Below are positions 34,851 to 47,090 of a DNA stretch of 48,831 bases, piece by piece (position 1 is the first letter of the stretch; every line of letters starts with the position of its first letter). The notes under the pieces are model-generated. The model saw nothing but the letters and a program-made list of their open reading frames with translations, searched no databases and was not told the DNA's origin. The position numbers and the translations under genes are program-made. Origin of the DNA: Smittium mucronatum (Eukaryota; Kickxellomycota; Harpellomycetes; Harpellales; Legeriomycetaceae); assembly GCA_001953115.1 (NCBI GenBank), contig LSSL01004284.1, positions 1-48,831 of the forward strand, in the 5' to 3' direction.

Positions 34851-37254
34851 ATAATAGACTTCCGACATTAATATATTACAAATACTTATATATGGATCTG
34901 TATAATGTGTCAATCGCGTTTTTTTTTTTTGTTTTCTTTTAAGAAAGGTTAATAAAAAAACTTTTCATAGCTTTTGAAATTAACAAGTTATATAGTAATC
35001 GCATTTACGAGACAGGGTCATGTAAAAAAAAAAAAGGTGAATGGTCCACTATAATTTAGAATTATAGGAAATCTGTGAATATCTGTGAATATTTTGGGAT
35101 AAACAGGGGTATATCAGATTAGGATATTTTAGCAAAAACATAATTCGTTTGCAATGTGTTTTTTTTCAAGATGTCTCCCTGCAATTATATTCATTGGCAA
35201 GATAAAAAAGTTCAAAATACTTATCCTAATCATAATCATGAATTATAAAACTTTTCAAGCCATGAAAAATTCTACAATTTCACTAATAATTTCCCAAATA
35301 AATTAAAAATAATAGGGGAGAGTTTTGGGATTCAAGTAATTGCTATACTATAATTGGGTAAATAATAAAGTTTCAAATGAAATATATATTACTGGTTACA
35401 CAATTTACACACTTTCAGAAAAAAACCATTCAAAAATGGCAATTTTGTTATTCGTTTTTCAGATTCAATTCATTTTACAGTGTTATAAATAGGTATGTTC
35501 TTTTTAAAGGTATGAATGAACCAATTATTTAGGATTCTTGTCAGATAATGCAACAGAAATATTATAAGCACGAGTAGAAGATGGGTAGGAAAATGAAAAC
35601 GGTTGGTTACATGGTTTATATTAGCACTATTATAGAGAGGAAATGGCCAGCAGCTTAAAAAAAAAACAAACTACGTATTTCAAGCTAATGGTGTTTTATG
35701 ATTAGCTTTATACTGAATTGAAGGTTGACGCAAAGAATTTTTTTTTTAATAAGGAAAAAAAAACATTTCATTGTGAATATTGGGCAACATATTAGATAAT
35801 ACATGAAATTAGCCGAGTTTGTATAAAAATGAATTTCTGTAGTTTGCTATCGACTAATTTTGGAATCAGGCAAGTATATTATCTATTCCAATCCAACTAA
35901 ATTTTATTAATTATCAATAATATCCAATAGATTGGAGTGATATATATATATTGCATAAGATTTAGATCTGATATGAATTTAATACAAATTTTGGTAATTT
36001 CGGATCCCAGATAAGTCCAAAATAACGAATATCTATTGGTTAAATACACCGCATATACCAGAAGAAGAAGAAATACTTGATAAAAATCGATTCTGGTTTT
36101 CAGTTTTGCAAAATGAACAAAAGTTACATAAATTTCATTTTATTTGAAATAAGTTAGCTTCTTTTGAAAAAAAATCGTATTCTAGTGGCAAAGATAAGTC
36201 ATGATATGAAAACTAACGAAGAAAAGAAATAAAAAAAATTTCATATATATTAATCATGCTCAAAAATAAATAATATGTGAGCTCAAGTTACACTAATTAC
36301 ACAAAATTTTAAAATTGTTGTGGAATTTATTACAAAAATTAATCACACCATTGTATGGCGTGTAATTTAAAAGTACGGATTTGCTTATTATTATTAATCA
36401 TAAGATTCGGCGAGTATTTTATTTCAAGGGTTGAATTTAGCCATAACCGGCTCTACCAAAACACTAAAAATAAATTCATTACTCGTATACCCGGATATTG
36501 AATTTTAAACAATTCCCTCATATACATTGCTAAGAGGGTATAAACAGCCTGCATGGTATTCCCTAGGAATAAACAAGTTTATATTAAATCAATAATTACA
36601 GATAGCTAGACTTTGAGATTCTCCTTGAGAGATGAAACTTCCAAATCAAAAATTTACCACTTCTTTAATAAGAAAAAACTAATATTTTCTAATCTACAAA
36701 ATTATTGAGAGATTCGAAATTGGAATTACAAAAAAATAATTCCTATTGAGCAAAATTTTGGATATTTTTTAGCTCTGTGAAGCTTTACCAATTTTTATTG
36801 GTAAGATGATGATTAAATTAAATTATAGATAGTGGTTTACGTATTAAAAAAAAAACTTCTGGTCTTGTAAAGAATCTCACACTTTAAAGGCCGAATAAAA
36901 AAAAGGCACATATACGCAAAATAGGGTTCAAATTTTAATGGGGTTCAAAGATCAATTTCCAATTAAGGCTTAAAAATAGTTATGTTTCGGCTGGTAAAAT
37001 ATGTTTTGCATGATTATTGTTTATCAGAATTTGTTATTAATGTTAAAAACATGTTTCGTAGAGGATTATCTATTGTATAAGTTTTTATAGAATTGTGCGA
37101 TCGATTTTTTATTTGAATCCTTCCATACCTTTAAAATCATTATTGTTTTGCCCTTTCATAATTATATAAAATCATTTAAATCATTTAAATCATTTGAATT
37201 TGAAATATGTAAATATAAGATTTGATAGAAAGTGCTAATGGATAGATGTTTTTA
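34851..37254. other. AT-rich gene desert
   Basis: No supported gene. A few fragments are less AT-rich, for example near 36420-36560, but show no motif. Confidence 0.45.
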
Positions 37255-37780
37255 GAGAGAAGGGTGAAAACTTAAATATTTAACCTCTTCCAAAAAAAAA
37301 AGAGTTTAAAAAATGTAAGGATCCCCGCCACTTTCCAATTGTCCTGAATATAACTGCCAATGTTCTAGGTGATTTTTAGAAAACTAAACTAAAATTTACT
37401 GCAACCTCCCCCAATTTTCAGAGTATATTGGGTTTATTGCAGATTTTTATTGGTGGACAGTATAGTAAACTCCAAATAGAAAAATCAGCAACTAATCGGT
37501 ACTCTTGAATAGCATATTAGTCGAAAATGGTTAGTGTTAATATATGATGCCTATAAAGCAAGGATTCTATAAATAGATGATTTTCTTTGACTAAAAGTTT
37601 TATTCAAAATGAAATAAATAGTTATCTTAAAATAAAATTCCGGGATACAAAAAAAATAATGAAATCAATAAAGATGTAAACCAGAAAGCAAATAAATATT
37701 GCATATTATTTTAGAATGTCAGTAGGCTGGAGTTTTAATATCATCTATAACCAAGATTTATGACAATTAATACTTAAATA
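37255..37780 (+). pseudogene. Possible reverse-transcriptase relic containing the 3'-end-like motif
   Basis: One plus-strand frame with few stops begins PLPKKKEFKKCKDPRHFPIV and then LNITANVL (about 37287-37371), similar to the 'PKKGD....NYRPISLLN...K.L' fingers motif. It continues with TATSPNFQSILG and, further on, DSINR and INIAYYFRMSVGWSF. At 37626-37656 lies CTTAAAATAAAATTCCGGGA then TAC and eight A, which matches the 5592-5629 insert with two differences. Either the RT reading or the 3'-end reading of that motif must be partly wrong here. Confidence 0.35.
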
Positions 37781-40700
37781 AAACTTTTTATATCAGAATA
37801 TAATAAAATTATATGACACTATATTTCCTCTCTCTTTTATTTGCTCAACAGTTTTTATAAAAGATTATGCTCATCGTTTCAAAATTTGAAATTTCATAAA
37901 ATGGTTTCATATAATTGTGAAATATTATTTAGCAATTTACAGTTAAAAATTGCCCAATTCATATTCCCGGAAAAGTTATTTTATAATCCGGAATTTGAAT
38001 AGAAATAAACCATATAATCCCAGATTAGGCAACATAAACATATTTATTATCTCTACATGGATTAATTGATAGCCTTGTATTTTATTTTTACTTTAATGAT
38101 AGTGGTTTTTATCTATAGAAAAAAGTATAGATATATTCTCTTTTTATCCATTATCGATTTCGAGTGAATCTAATGCTGGTATTGCCTTGAAACAGTATTT
38201 TTCACATTTTTTATTCATATTATGTTTATTTGTGAGCGATTTTTTGAATATGAAGCTATAGTTGCGATTTTTTTTAAAAAAAAGAGTGTTGATATTCAGT
38301 CTAGTAATCATATTCACCCCAAACACTACTTGATGCTTAATTTCATGCCATTTTTTTTTTTTTTAAAAAAAACAATTTATTCTCTTGAAAAAAAAAGGTT
38401 TAAATAAATCATGACATTCCTCCTAGTAAACTATTTTACTGATAAGGCAACTTCTCTCTCTCTTTCTTTTTCAGCATTATTATTATTGCCAAGCTAGCTG
38501 GAAATCAAAATTTAACTATAAAACCTCAATTTTTAGACACATATTTTGAGATTCAATTCATTTAAATACCGATTTGATACCCCCCCCCTCCCCATGTTCA
38601 TATGGATGAATGGAAAGAATGAACACGTTTTTGATTTATATATGCATATCACCTGGGAAAATAATACTTATAAATCAGAAATGCACAAACATAGGTTGGA
38701 AAAAGTTTGTTTTTAAAAATATTAATTGAAAAATTCATATATTATTGTACATTACACAAGGCGTTTAGCCGGGGTTCTCAATTTATCTCTTTTATAAGAA
38801 TCGAGTTGTAGAGGGAAATATTAAATATTATCAAATTAACATAAATTTATACCCGAAAATTACCTCTGATTTCTGATTAATTTAAGTATAAATTCAAATT
38901 TAAATATTATTAGTATTTTTTATATTAAATTAAAAGTAAAAAGTTTAATTAAAAGGATTTCTCTAGGACCCGAGTCACAAAAGTGGTGATTGCATATATC
39001 CACTTCAAACTATAATAAAAAAAACAATATTAAATCTTAAAAATTTTTATATACAACTCCATCCCCAAACAATTTACAAGAGCTAATCTTGCAGTTACAT
39101 AATCTAGAATTTTTTTACATTCATCTACCCACATAAGTAGCAGAAATATTGGTAGTAAAATAAAGATGCACATTCTAATTCCAAGTTGAAAGATGAAAAA
39201 TGGAAACTATGATATTCTAGCAATCTTTATAGGGCAATTATATCTAAACGGTGTCTATTTTTTTTGGCTGAAACATCAATCTAATTCAAATACAAATTAA
39301 TATTTTTAATTTATTTCCATTTAAATAAGATATATTTTGAAACATGGAAAATTGAGCACGTTTCCGGACCTTGAAAGGTGTTGGGAAGTTGGCTTTAGAA
39401 TTATTCCACATCAGGATGAGATGGAAATCAGCAGACTTTATCAATTCAAATTAAAAATAATTGGTATTGGCTATAAATGTAATTTATTCTAAATGCTGAC
39501 AATTAGTTTTGTACAGATATTTGCAATTGGCTATAAGCCAATATTATTGATCAATCTAATTCAAATTTAGATAATATACTTTCCTTGAATATATACATTT
39601 AATTTAACCTTTTAAGCTCATTTGCATTTAACACATTTCGGATTGCTATAACGATAAAATGCTAAAAGACAAATTGACTGGGCTTTCCCCGCCATTGAGT
39701 CTTTTCTCTCTCTGTTATATTCAGGTCAAAATAGCTCTATTTTGTGGTATATATCAATAAAATAATTTAGCTCAATGAGGATCAGAAAATTAATTCATAA
39801 AATCCGGTTTTATAGCTCTCAAAGTACAGCTTTTCCATGATAGAAATAAGAACAGTATTTCCTTCCTTAGACAGAAGTAGAGGTGAAGCTGTCAATTTGT
39901 AATATTCAAAAACCTAGCTTATTTTAACCCTTACGTGCTACAAAATCCTTACTCATACTAATTTTCTAACTGGGGAGTTTTTTTGTAGTAATTTTTGGTC
40001 ATGTGTATTGCACACCAATGTTCCATAATGTTACCTAAAATTGAACAAGCTTGATTGATATATATAACCTTTAAACCTATGGAAAATCTATTTTTCATAC
40101 GAAAAACGATCAAAAAAGCAATAGAATTCTCATATCCTCCGACTTGGGATCCCAATCAAACCTTCCAATCTTTTCCTTTAGTGTTTTTTTAATATGGTTC
40201 TAGCAGTGATTATTCATGATTGTCTTCATTGTGCATACATTCAGTAGCTTTATCTTTAAATTTTAGTAATATGTTCGAATATTTGAATCAATCAGTCAAT
40301 GGGTAAAAGATGTGCATAAAGATGGGTAACCAACAAATAATCTTAAATTTTATAAAGTAGGAATTTATTTTAGATTTCTTTTGAATTAATTACGCTTTTT
40401 AAAAAAATCCAATAAAAGGTTAGATTCAACTCATGAGTTTGTTTAATGAAGTAGTTGAGTAAATTCTAACCAAAGAAAGATAAATTCACCGATCATTAAA
40501 ATAGATACGAAATTTAGCTTTTTAGAAGGAAGTGGTTTGCATATCCTTTTGTTATCATCTTAAAAAGTTTAATCAAGCAGTTCGCTCTATTAAGGATTTA
40601 TGAGCAGAAAGATCGCTTTTTATCTCTCCCCAATTATTACTTGATAATCCACAAAACTCAAAATATAAGTGGGATGCATCAATAGATAGATATGTAGAAA

Positions 40701-42339
40701 ATATGCCAATACGAATTGGACATAATTTTTAAGATCGAAGGCATCAAATATATGAGCTCCTTCATGAACCACGTATTTGAAATTATCCGTATAATAATTA
40801 CAATGCATCTTTATAATGATGCATGGAAGACAGTTAAGAGATCAACACAAGCTTTTCGGAACACTGAAAATGGAAAATGTGGGATACGTAAACACTAATG
40901 GTACATTTTACTTTCTACGAAGGATTGAAGCACATTATTTTAAGGAAAAGGGATAGAATACGGGTATTGGCTGCAGGGGTCCGACAACATTAATTTGCCT
41001 ACTTTTAAATAGAATTCTAAAATTTAATTAGAATTTGAGATGGGGTATGAAGAATCGGTATTCACTGATTTGGTCCAGTTTATTGGAGGGCGGGAGGGTA
41101 AAAACGAAAAGGCATAAATTTACTCGCCGGCATCATCTTAACAATTTAAGAGATGGAATAAGATCCAAAAAAAACAAATCGGTGATATTTGTATATCCTG
41201 CTACATCTTTATAGATTTTTGTGAAAAGCAAATTCACAGGAAACTATTGCAATTTCCTAAACCAAGATACCCTGTATTATACCAACCTTCCAATCCTCAT
41301 CCTGTTTCTGTAGATCAAAAGGTAATTATTTAGCGTTCTAAAGCAATAAATACCACGGTCATTGGCTGAAGAATCTATATTTCTTGCCGAAAAAAATATG
41401 ATACAATTTACTGTCAATCTGTTTTATTTTTATGAAAGTTGAAGTGTAACTCAGTTTGAACGTGATAATCCAATGGACTTTGTTAGCCCAAACCATCTAT
41501 AATCTCAATTATAGTTAATGTAAAAAATTAAATGGATTCTATTTTTAATGTAGGCTAATATGAAGACTTGGCCACTGCCAATAAAATCATACAAACCCAT
41601 AGCTAATCAAAAGAAAATTTCTTGTTTCCTGCAAATCATATTGTGTATTACCCCTCTTTATGCCAGCGTATATCTATTTGGTCTATTTTTAAATCCAATT
41701 AAATGAAAGGGATATTGAGATTACAAATAGTTTAAACTGATAAACTTGTTAGCGAATAGATTTAAAAATATGTTTTGAAACAGTAATTTCTATTACTGAT
41801 CTTTTTTTTTGTAGCCATTAGCTATTTGGTATAGTATCATTAAACTGATGGGAATTCCAATTAGGAATACTTTTCATAAAGGCACCTGTTTTTAAATGCA
41901 GCATTTATCCTAAATGGATCATTATCAATTATACCTCTTTTTTTTTTGCCACGAAAAAATACAAATTAATACATGACTTTTAGATCATTGGTCAGATCAA
42001 CTTCTATTTCCTATATCCAACTGTTACACAGGCAGGATTAATTCCGAATGTAAAAAAGGTCGTCAAAATCTAGAATTGTGTAATACACCTTAAAACATCC
42101 ATATTCTTGGTCCATAAAAAGGCATGCCCTATACGTAAAAGAGCAAATCCCTCTATGGCAACCAAGATTACACAATCCTAAAAAGATACTCCTACTTCGT
42201 TAGGGAGGATTCTGTATTCCTTGCAATACAAATCATGTTGTCATACCTATACTCATGCCATTTCCTCAATTATATTACTTTAAACTACATATATAAACCG
42301 GCTATTATACCCAGATTTAGCCAAAAAATCTATCATCTT
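37781..42339. other. Mixed AT-rich desert with scattered, unassigned fragments
   Basis: Composition becomes less extreme after about 39 kb. Short frames at 39958-40155 (minus), 40620-40808 (minus) and 40716-40898 (plus) look more protein-like than those deeper in the desert but carry no motif. Segments around 41618-41668 and 42209-42262 resemble each other loosely. A poly-C run occurs at 38579-38594. These are probably old transposon remains; none is firm enough to name. Confidence 0.4.
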
Positions 42340-42956
42340 TATTTTGACCTTTTGCTCTCTCCTCTTATGCCTTTTTACATTTGATTTTACTCTTTACCTT
42401 CTTATCTGGCTACTCTTACGTCCTTTTTTGATACAGGTTTGTCATCTCTTGTTTATAAAAAAGGAAGCCCTATCTCTTTCATTTTCATTCTGATCTTTCA
42501 TCTCACTCATTGTCTCTCTCATTATATATAAACTATATCGAATTCCCTTAAAAATCGCAATACCCTCCTTCATTAATGTTATATTGAATTTACCTCTTTC
42601 ATCACCCTTCGATTTATTTTTCTCATTTCCCATTTCGCTCTTTTATAACACGATTTCGTCCTTAATATCGCCTTTTATAAAAAAAAACCCTCCCTCATCA
42701 TATACCTTTACCCTTCCTCTTGTAATTTCGCTGAATACTACAATAATAAACGTCATTCCCTCGACTGTTTATCGGTTCCCTCTCTTCTGTATAAAATTTG
42801 TCGGCTCTTATCCAAAGCTTTCTTTCCGTGAGCATTAAAATACTTTTGTCGCTTCTGTTCCCTTCTCACTCTAACTATCCTGGTTTTTTTCTGCTCTTAC
42901 TATCTATCCGTCTATACATTTTCATTACTATTTCAAAAAGTAACTTGTACTTTCAA
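42340..42956 (+). promoter_or_regulatory. Pyrimidine-rich upstream region of the forkhead gene
   Basis: About 600 bases are dominated by C and T on the plus strand (for example TTTTGCTCTCTCCTCTTATG), ending just before the chosen start codon. CT-rich leaders are common before fungal start codons and transcription starts. The frames at 42442-42633 (minus) and 42584-42838 (plus) and the 53-codon extension before 42957 follow from this skew and lack other support. Confidence 0.5.
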
Positions 42957-45418
42957 ATGGAAAATCACATGTATTCCCAATTTCCACAAAGGAATATAGT
43001 GGCAAGGAATATGTATCCTGGAGGCGATGCTCCAAATTTTGTGCGTCCTCTATCAAATTCCAGAAACCCATCCAATCCGCAAGGTCATTATATCGAATCT
43101 GCCCCTGATTGCCCTTCTATCATGGTAGCTCCAAACCAAATGCGTTATTCCACCCACAGCAATGTGTCAGTCTCTAACAGTTGCCTTAACGAACCTCAAA
43201 TCATTTCCAATCTCTATTTGCTACCCAAGAACAATTCTTCATCCATCCCAATTCCTCACAGAACTTTCATTTCTCCCTCCCATGTGGGATATTGCAACTC
43301 TTTTCCAGTTCCTCATAATGGTCCTAACATGAGTTCTGGATTGCCTCCGACAAAAATGTATCTTATGCCTCACTATCCACATCTCACGGATCCCTCCTTC
43401 AGTCAGTTTTTGGCCCAGTCCCGCCATAAATCTTTTGACTCCAAAAAATCCATGGATCGTCGATGCTCTCTAACTGATCTTGCCGTATCTAAGAAGCCCG
43501 ATTATTCCTATGCTTCATTAATAGCGCAGGCGCTTAATGACTCCCCCTCAAAAAAGAGGACTCTGAATGAAATTTATGAGTTTATACTTGAAAAGTATCC
43601 CTATTATAGAACCCACGAGGGCTGGCAGGTTAGTCCCTTATCTCACCCTTTTCTTTATTCCTCAATTCATTGTTTTATTCTTTTTCTTTTACTTAGAATT
43701 CCATAAGACACAATCTTTCCCTTCATAAAGGTTTTACCAAGACTAAACGTGAGGAGAACATCCCTGGAAAGGGTCATTTTTGGTCTATTACTGAAGGTTT
43801 CGAAAAGTTCTTCGTTGATGGCCACTTCAAGTCATTCAAAAGCAAATCTAAAGATGATATTGAATCTCCTACGAATGATTTGCCTGAAAGCTCCAATAAA
43901 TCGGCTGATGCTAGTTCCAGTCCAGTCAAAACACCAAAGCTTAAGAAGGTTAGTAACTTTACTGAGGAAGATTTGAAAGAGCTTCGCAGATGCTCAAGCT
44001 CCATCTTAAACAGTAGTAAGCAACAGAGCTCTAAGAACGTTGATTCTAAAAGCATGGACTCCAATGCTCCATCTACTGTTAACATTCCCTTGAAAAGAGC
44101 ATTTAGTGAATCTATGGAACTGATTAATCATAATGTTCTATCACAGAACTTAGACCTTGTCAATAGGGATGCTGTAAAATTGTCATCTGACTCATTACTC
44201 AAAGACCTTTCTGCTGGTAAGTTGCGGTCTTCAAAGAGTTACGATTATATTGAATCCAAAAAGGAATCAGAAAACATCCCTAAACTGGGCTCCCCAAAGA
44301 GCTTCCATAGTTTGTGTTCAATGGATGTCTCATTTGCTGATCGCCAAAAGTTGTTTAATAATGATATTTTATTTTTAAGAGAAAAGAAGTACTCTTTTCC
44401 ATCCCAAAACTGTGATTATTCTACTAACCCACTATCTACTCAGTTTATCAACGATCAACACTCTCAGAAAATTTCTTTCCTTGGTGACTCCAATTCCTCT
44501 GAATTATTTAACCATACTATTGTTAAATCTGATGTCTTAAAAGGCAATGATCCTACTCTTGGATTTTTATCGGGAGATATTTTCCCATCATGCTATACCG
44601 ATAAGAACACCATCATTGATCCATCTTTATCTGCCCAAAACAATGGTTCAGCGACAGCTGAATCAGAGCATTCATCTGACTCCTCCCCACCTGATTTGAT
44701 TGAACCATCTCATACTCATTCAGCTCAACCTACTAGTGTTGGAGATCCTGATGACTTTCAGAATAACACATCGTATTCAAAATCAGTGTTTAACGATCAT
44801 TTCTCACATTTTCAAGACTCATCAATATTTCCTTCAAACATTACCTCCATGGATAACTTATTTACATCCTCTGATCTAACGAATAGCTATTCGCAATGCG
44901 GTAACTCCAGCACTATATATACTCCATCCCAAATTGATGTTTCTACTTTCCCTTTCGGATTCCGAATTGACGATTTAGATTACTTTGTTGGCAGGCCAAT
45001 AAAGAAACAGAAATTAGATCCTACCTCAGAGATTCAATCTAGCTTGATTTCTACTGATTTTTTTAACTCTAATCACACGTTTAATGCAGATTTCATACAT
45101 TCTCAACCCCGATTCGATGAGATGCAAACCTTAAGTGATTTGGAATCCCATGGTTTAGACAATTCTCAGAATATTACTGCAACTTCCAGTCAAGACTCGT
45201 TTGATATTTCGCCTGATCAGCTTTTTAAAAATTCTCAAGACTCAGACGTTGATAAGTTGAACTTTTTGCACTCCGAATTTTCTGATTCTTTTTTTAAGGA
45301 TATTTGCAACAACTCGACTTTGTGCAATTCATCTTTGGATAATCAGACAAATTTCGGTTCGCTTCTAAACGACTCAGCCAGTTTTATCAATTTTCCCGAC
45401 TTGGATTTCAATTATTAG
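42957..45418 (+). CDS. Forkhead-domain transcription factor (two exons)
   Basis: The exons 42957-43628 and 43697-45418 join in phase 0 to 797 residues. The forkhead DNA-binding domain spans about residues 180-275: KPDYSYASLIAQALNDSPSK, the TLNEIYEFILEKYPYY helix, WQ at the exon end, then NSIRHNLSLHKGF (recognition helix, 225-237) and GKGHFWSI in exon 2. NSIRHNLS makes base contacts in the major groove in this family. Residues 657-664 (RPIKKQKL) look like a nuclear localisation signal. The remaining C-terminal part is Ser/Asn/Asp-rich and acidic, like an activation region. No FHA domain is visible, so the protein resembles the Hcm1/Sep1 class rather than Fkh1/Fkh2. ATG 42957 was chosen because it follows the CT-rich leader; an in-frame upstream ATG (42798) would add a hydrophobic, unlikely leader. 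Targets are unknown. Confidence 0.88.
43629..43696 (+). other. Spliceosomal intron of the forkhead gene (68 bases)
   Basis: It begins GTTAGT and ends ACTTAG after a T/C-rich tract. Removing it restores the invariant forkhead sequence WQ-NSIRHNLS without a gap. Unspliced reading gives a stop about 26 codons later. Confidence 0.93.
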
Positions 45419-46114
45419 TTTATAGAGAGATATTATTACCCTCCCATTCTCCCCTCACTTCGTATTAATCAATATATTTTTATTAGGTCATATATAAGCG
45501 CATGAATATTATTTTTATTTATTGAACTTTCATTATTGAGAACTTTGCTTTATTTTCGTTTTTTAAGTGCCTTACTTGTATTCCCTTTTTGTTTTTGCTG
45601 ATTTGACTATAATTCCTTTTTCTATTGCATTTTTGAGATAACTTTGAGTTCTGGTTTTTCTTATGTGGCGAATAAGGAGTATGAATGGGGTTATTTAGAT
45701 TATGGGAAATTAGAGGGTTGATTCTGTAATTGTTTTAATTTATACTAACTGTAAATAAAGAATACACACCCTTTAATTTGGTACATTTCAAAAATATGTG
45801 GTTTATATCGTGGAATTTGATATCAATATCCGATTAATTTACAAGGAACAGAATGAAGAATCGAAAGAAAAAAAATAACGCTTTATTGAAATATGGAATT
45901 TTTTGCAAGATCCTTTTTATTAGGTTATATTCCCCTCCGTTACTTTTGATGATTTTTTTTTGTTTTTTGATCATAAATTTATTAAGTAGCTGATGAATAT
46001 CTTGGTTAGACATGTCATGGATTTACAATAATGAATAATGCAAATCTTGGACGGCTTATAATTTAAACGCGCAGGGAAATATGCAATGAATCGAGCTATA
46101 TTAATGACGAAGGT
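45419..46114. other. 3' flank of the forkhead gene and intergenic sequence
   Basis: T-rich 3' untranslated region followed by AT-rich sequence. At 45884-45909 the minus strand reads CTTGCAAAAAATTCCATATT, a weak match to the 3'-end motif of 5592. No gene is seen. Confidence 0.4.
45754..45759 (+). terminator. Probable polyadenylation signal of the forkhead gene
   Basis: AATAAA lies about 335 bases after the stop codon in a T-rich 3' region. Confidence 0.45.
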
Positions 46115-46439
46115 TTAATTTGCTGGATAATAAAAAAGAAAGAGATTATCCACAAAGGCAGCCTCAAAGCCATAAAGTGTTGCTACATTAAATAACTTGT
46201 CATAAGAACCTTGGAGGTTTTTTGTACGGGTATCAAACTCAAATGGTTCTAAAATTTAAGAAATATATTTTGAAAGCTATATGATTTAAAATGATTTTTT
46301 TAGTGCAGTTGCATTTAGATTACAATTTGACACTTACCCGTAAAAAATTGGATTGGGCAAATGATAAATATCCTATTTATGATCCAGCACACCCTCTATT
46401 TAATCCATCAAATCGATTTTTGAAATAAGATAATGCCAT
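46115..46439 (-). pseudogene. Last two exons of an unrecognised, probably broken minus-strand gene
   Basis: The downstream exon (46248-46115) follows a consensus acceptor (TTTTAG) and encodes PFEFDTRTKNLQGSYDKLFN, then VATLYGFEAAFVDNLFLFYYPAN in two pieces, ending in TAA. The upstream piece (46439-46338) starts at an ATG, reads SYFKNRFDGLNRGCAGS, hits a TAA that is one C-to-T step from CAA, continues IGYLSFAQSNFLR, and ends at a perfect donor GTAAGT (46337 downward). The intron would be 89 bases. However, this upstream frame is out of phase with the downstream exon by the simplest splice, so either an indel has broken the gene or a different upstream frame is used. Composition is protein-like in both exons. 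The family is not recognised. Confidence 0.45.
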
Positions 46440-46632
46440 AGATCAGTGATCCTTAAGAAAAAAACTAAAAATTATAAATTTAACCTGTTTATCAAAAATC
46501 ATAATGAATCTATATTTTTCTTTTAGTTAACTAGTTTTACTTGATAATTTTTAAAAGCTATTTATTTTAAAAACATCTAGCAGAAATATTTCGGATAAAA
46601 TAAAGAGAAAAAATCTAAACACATGTAGGAAT

Positions 46633-47090
46633 CTTTTTAGTATTATGGAATTTTATTGCAAGATAATTTCATTAAAAACTATATTAAAAGAATGTATATA
46701 AGCCTATTAAAACTATTAAACTCCTAGTTAGGATATACTTCTATCAAGGCTAGTAAAATTATTTTCATCCTAAAATTAGGATATATCAACTTGGCTTTTC
46801 TACAAATAGCTTTCAGACGCTGAGATCAGTCTGTCGGTAGAAAGCCAGACTTGTCTCAGAAAATATTCCGGATTGTGCTAAAATGCTCTGTTTCTTCCGT
46901 TTCGGAATAATTATACTCTGAAAATTCTGACCTAAGAATTACTGTGAACTTTCTGCACCACTCACAATCAAGAGTAGTTTAAAAATATTCGAAATTTTAG
47001 TATAATTTACTTTTAAAAGTACAAAACTCAAGCCTCTAAACCATTCCAAACTATTTTGCACTTAGGAGATACTCGCAAAACTATATTGAT
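46633..47090 (-). mobile_element. Dispersed repeat copy 2 (inverted relative to the 26-kb copy)
   Basis: This is the second member of the repeat at 25930-26400. Blocks match in order over roughly 450 bases, including CTACAAATAGCT and GACGCTGAGATC (plus strand, about 46800-46835), GTGCTAAA, TACTGTGAA and CCTCTAAACCA. On the minus strand it encodes QRLKAICRKAKLIYPNF, aligned with the first copy. At the minus-strand 3' side (46662 to 46633) it reads CTTGCAATAAAATTCCATAA then TACTAAAAA, a variant of the 3'-end motif at 5592. This copy is more AT-shifted than the 26-kb copy. Confidence 0.6.

Noticed and set aside
6763..42339. Mitochondrial origin of the AT-rich part
   Set aside because: No respiratory-chain, rRNA or tRNA genes; the relics are nuclear LINE and DNA-transposon types, and the flanking genes are nuclear with a spliceosomal intron.
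42798..42956. Upstream in-frame ATG extending the forkhead protein by 53 residues
   Set aside because: The extension is translated from the CT-rich leader and is hydrophobic, unlike a transcription factor N-terminus. ATG 42957 fits better.
43774..44085. 103-codon minus-strand frame opposite forkhead exon 2
   Set aside because: Leu/Ser-rich antisense shadow of a Ser-rich coding exon.
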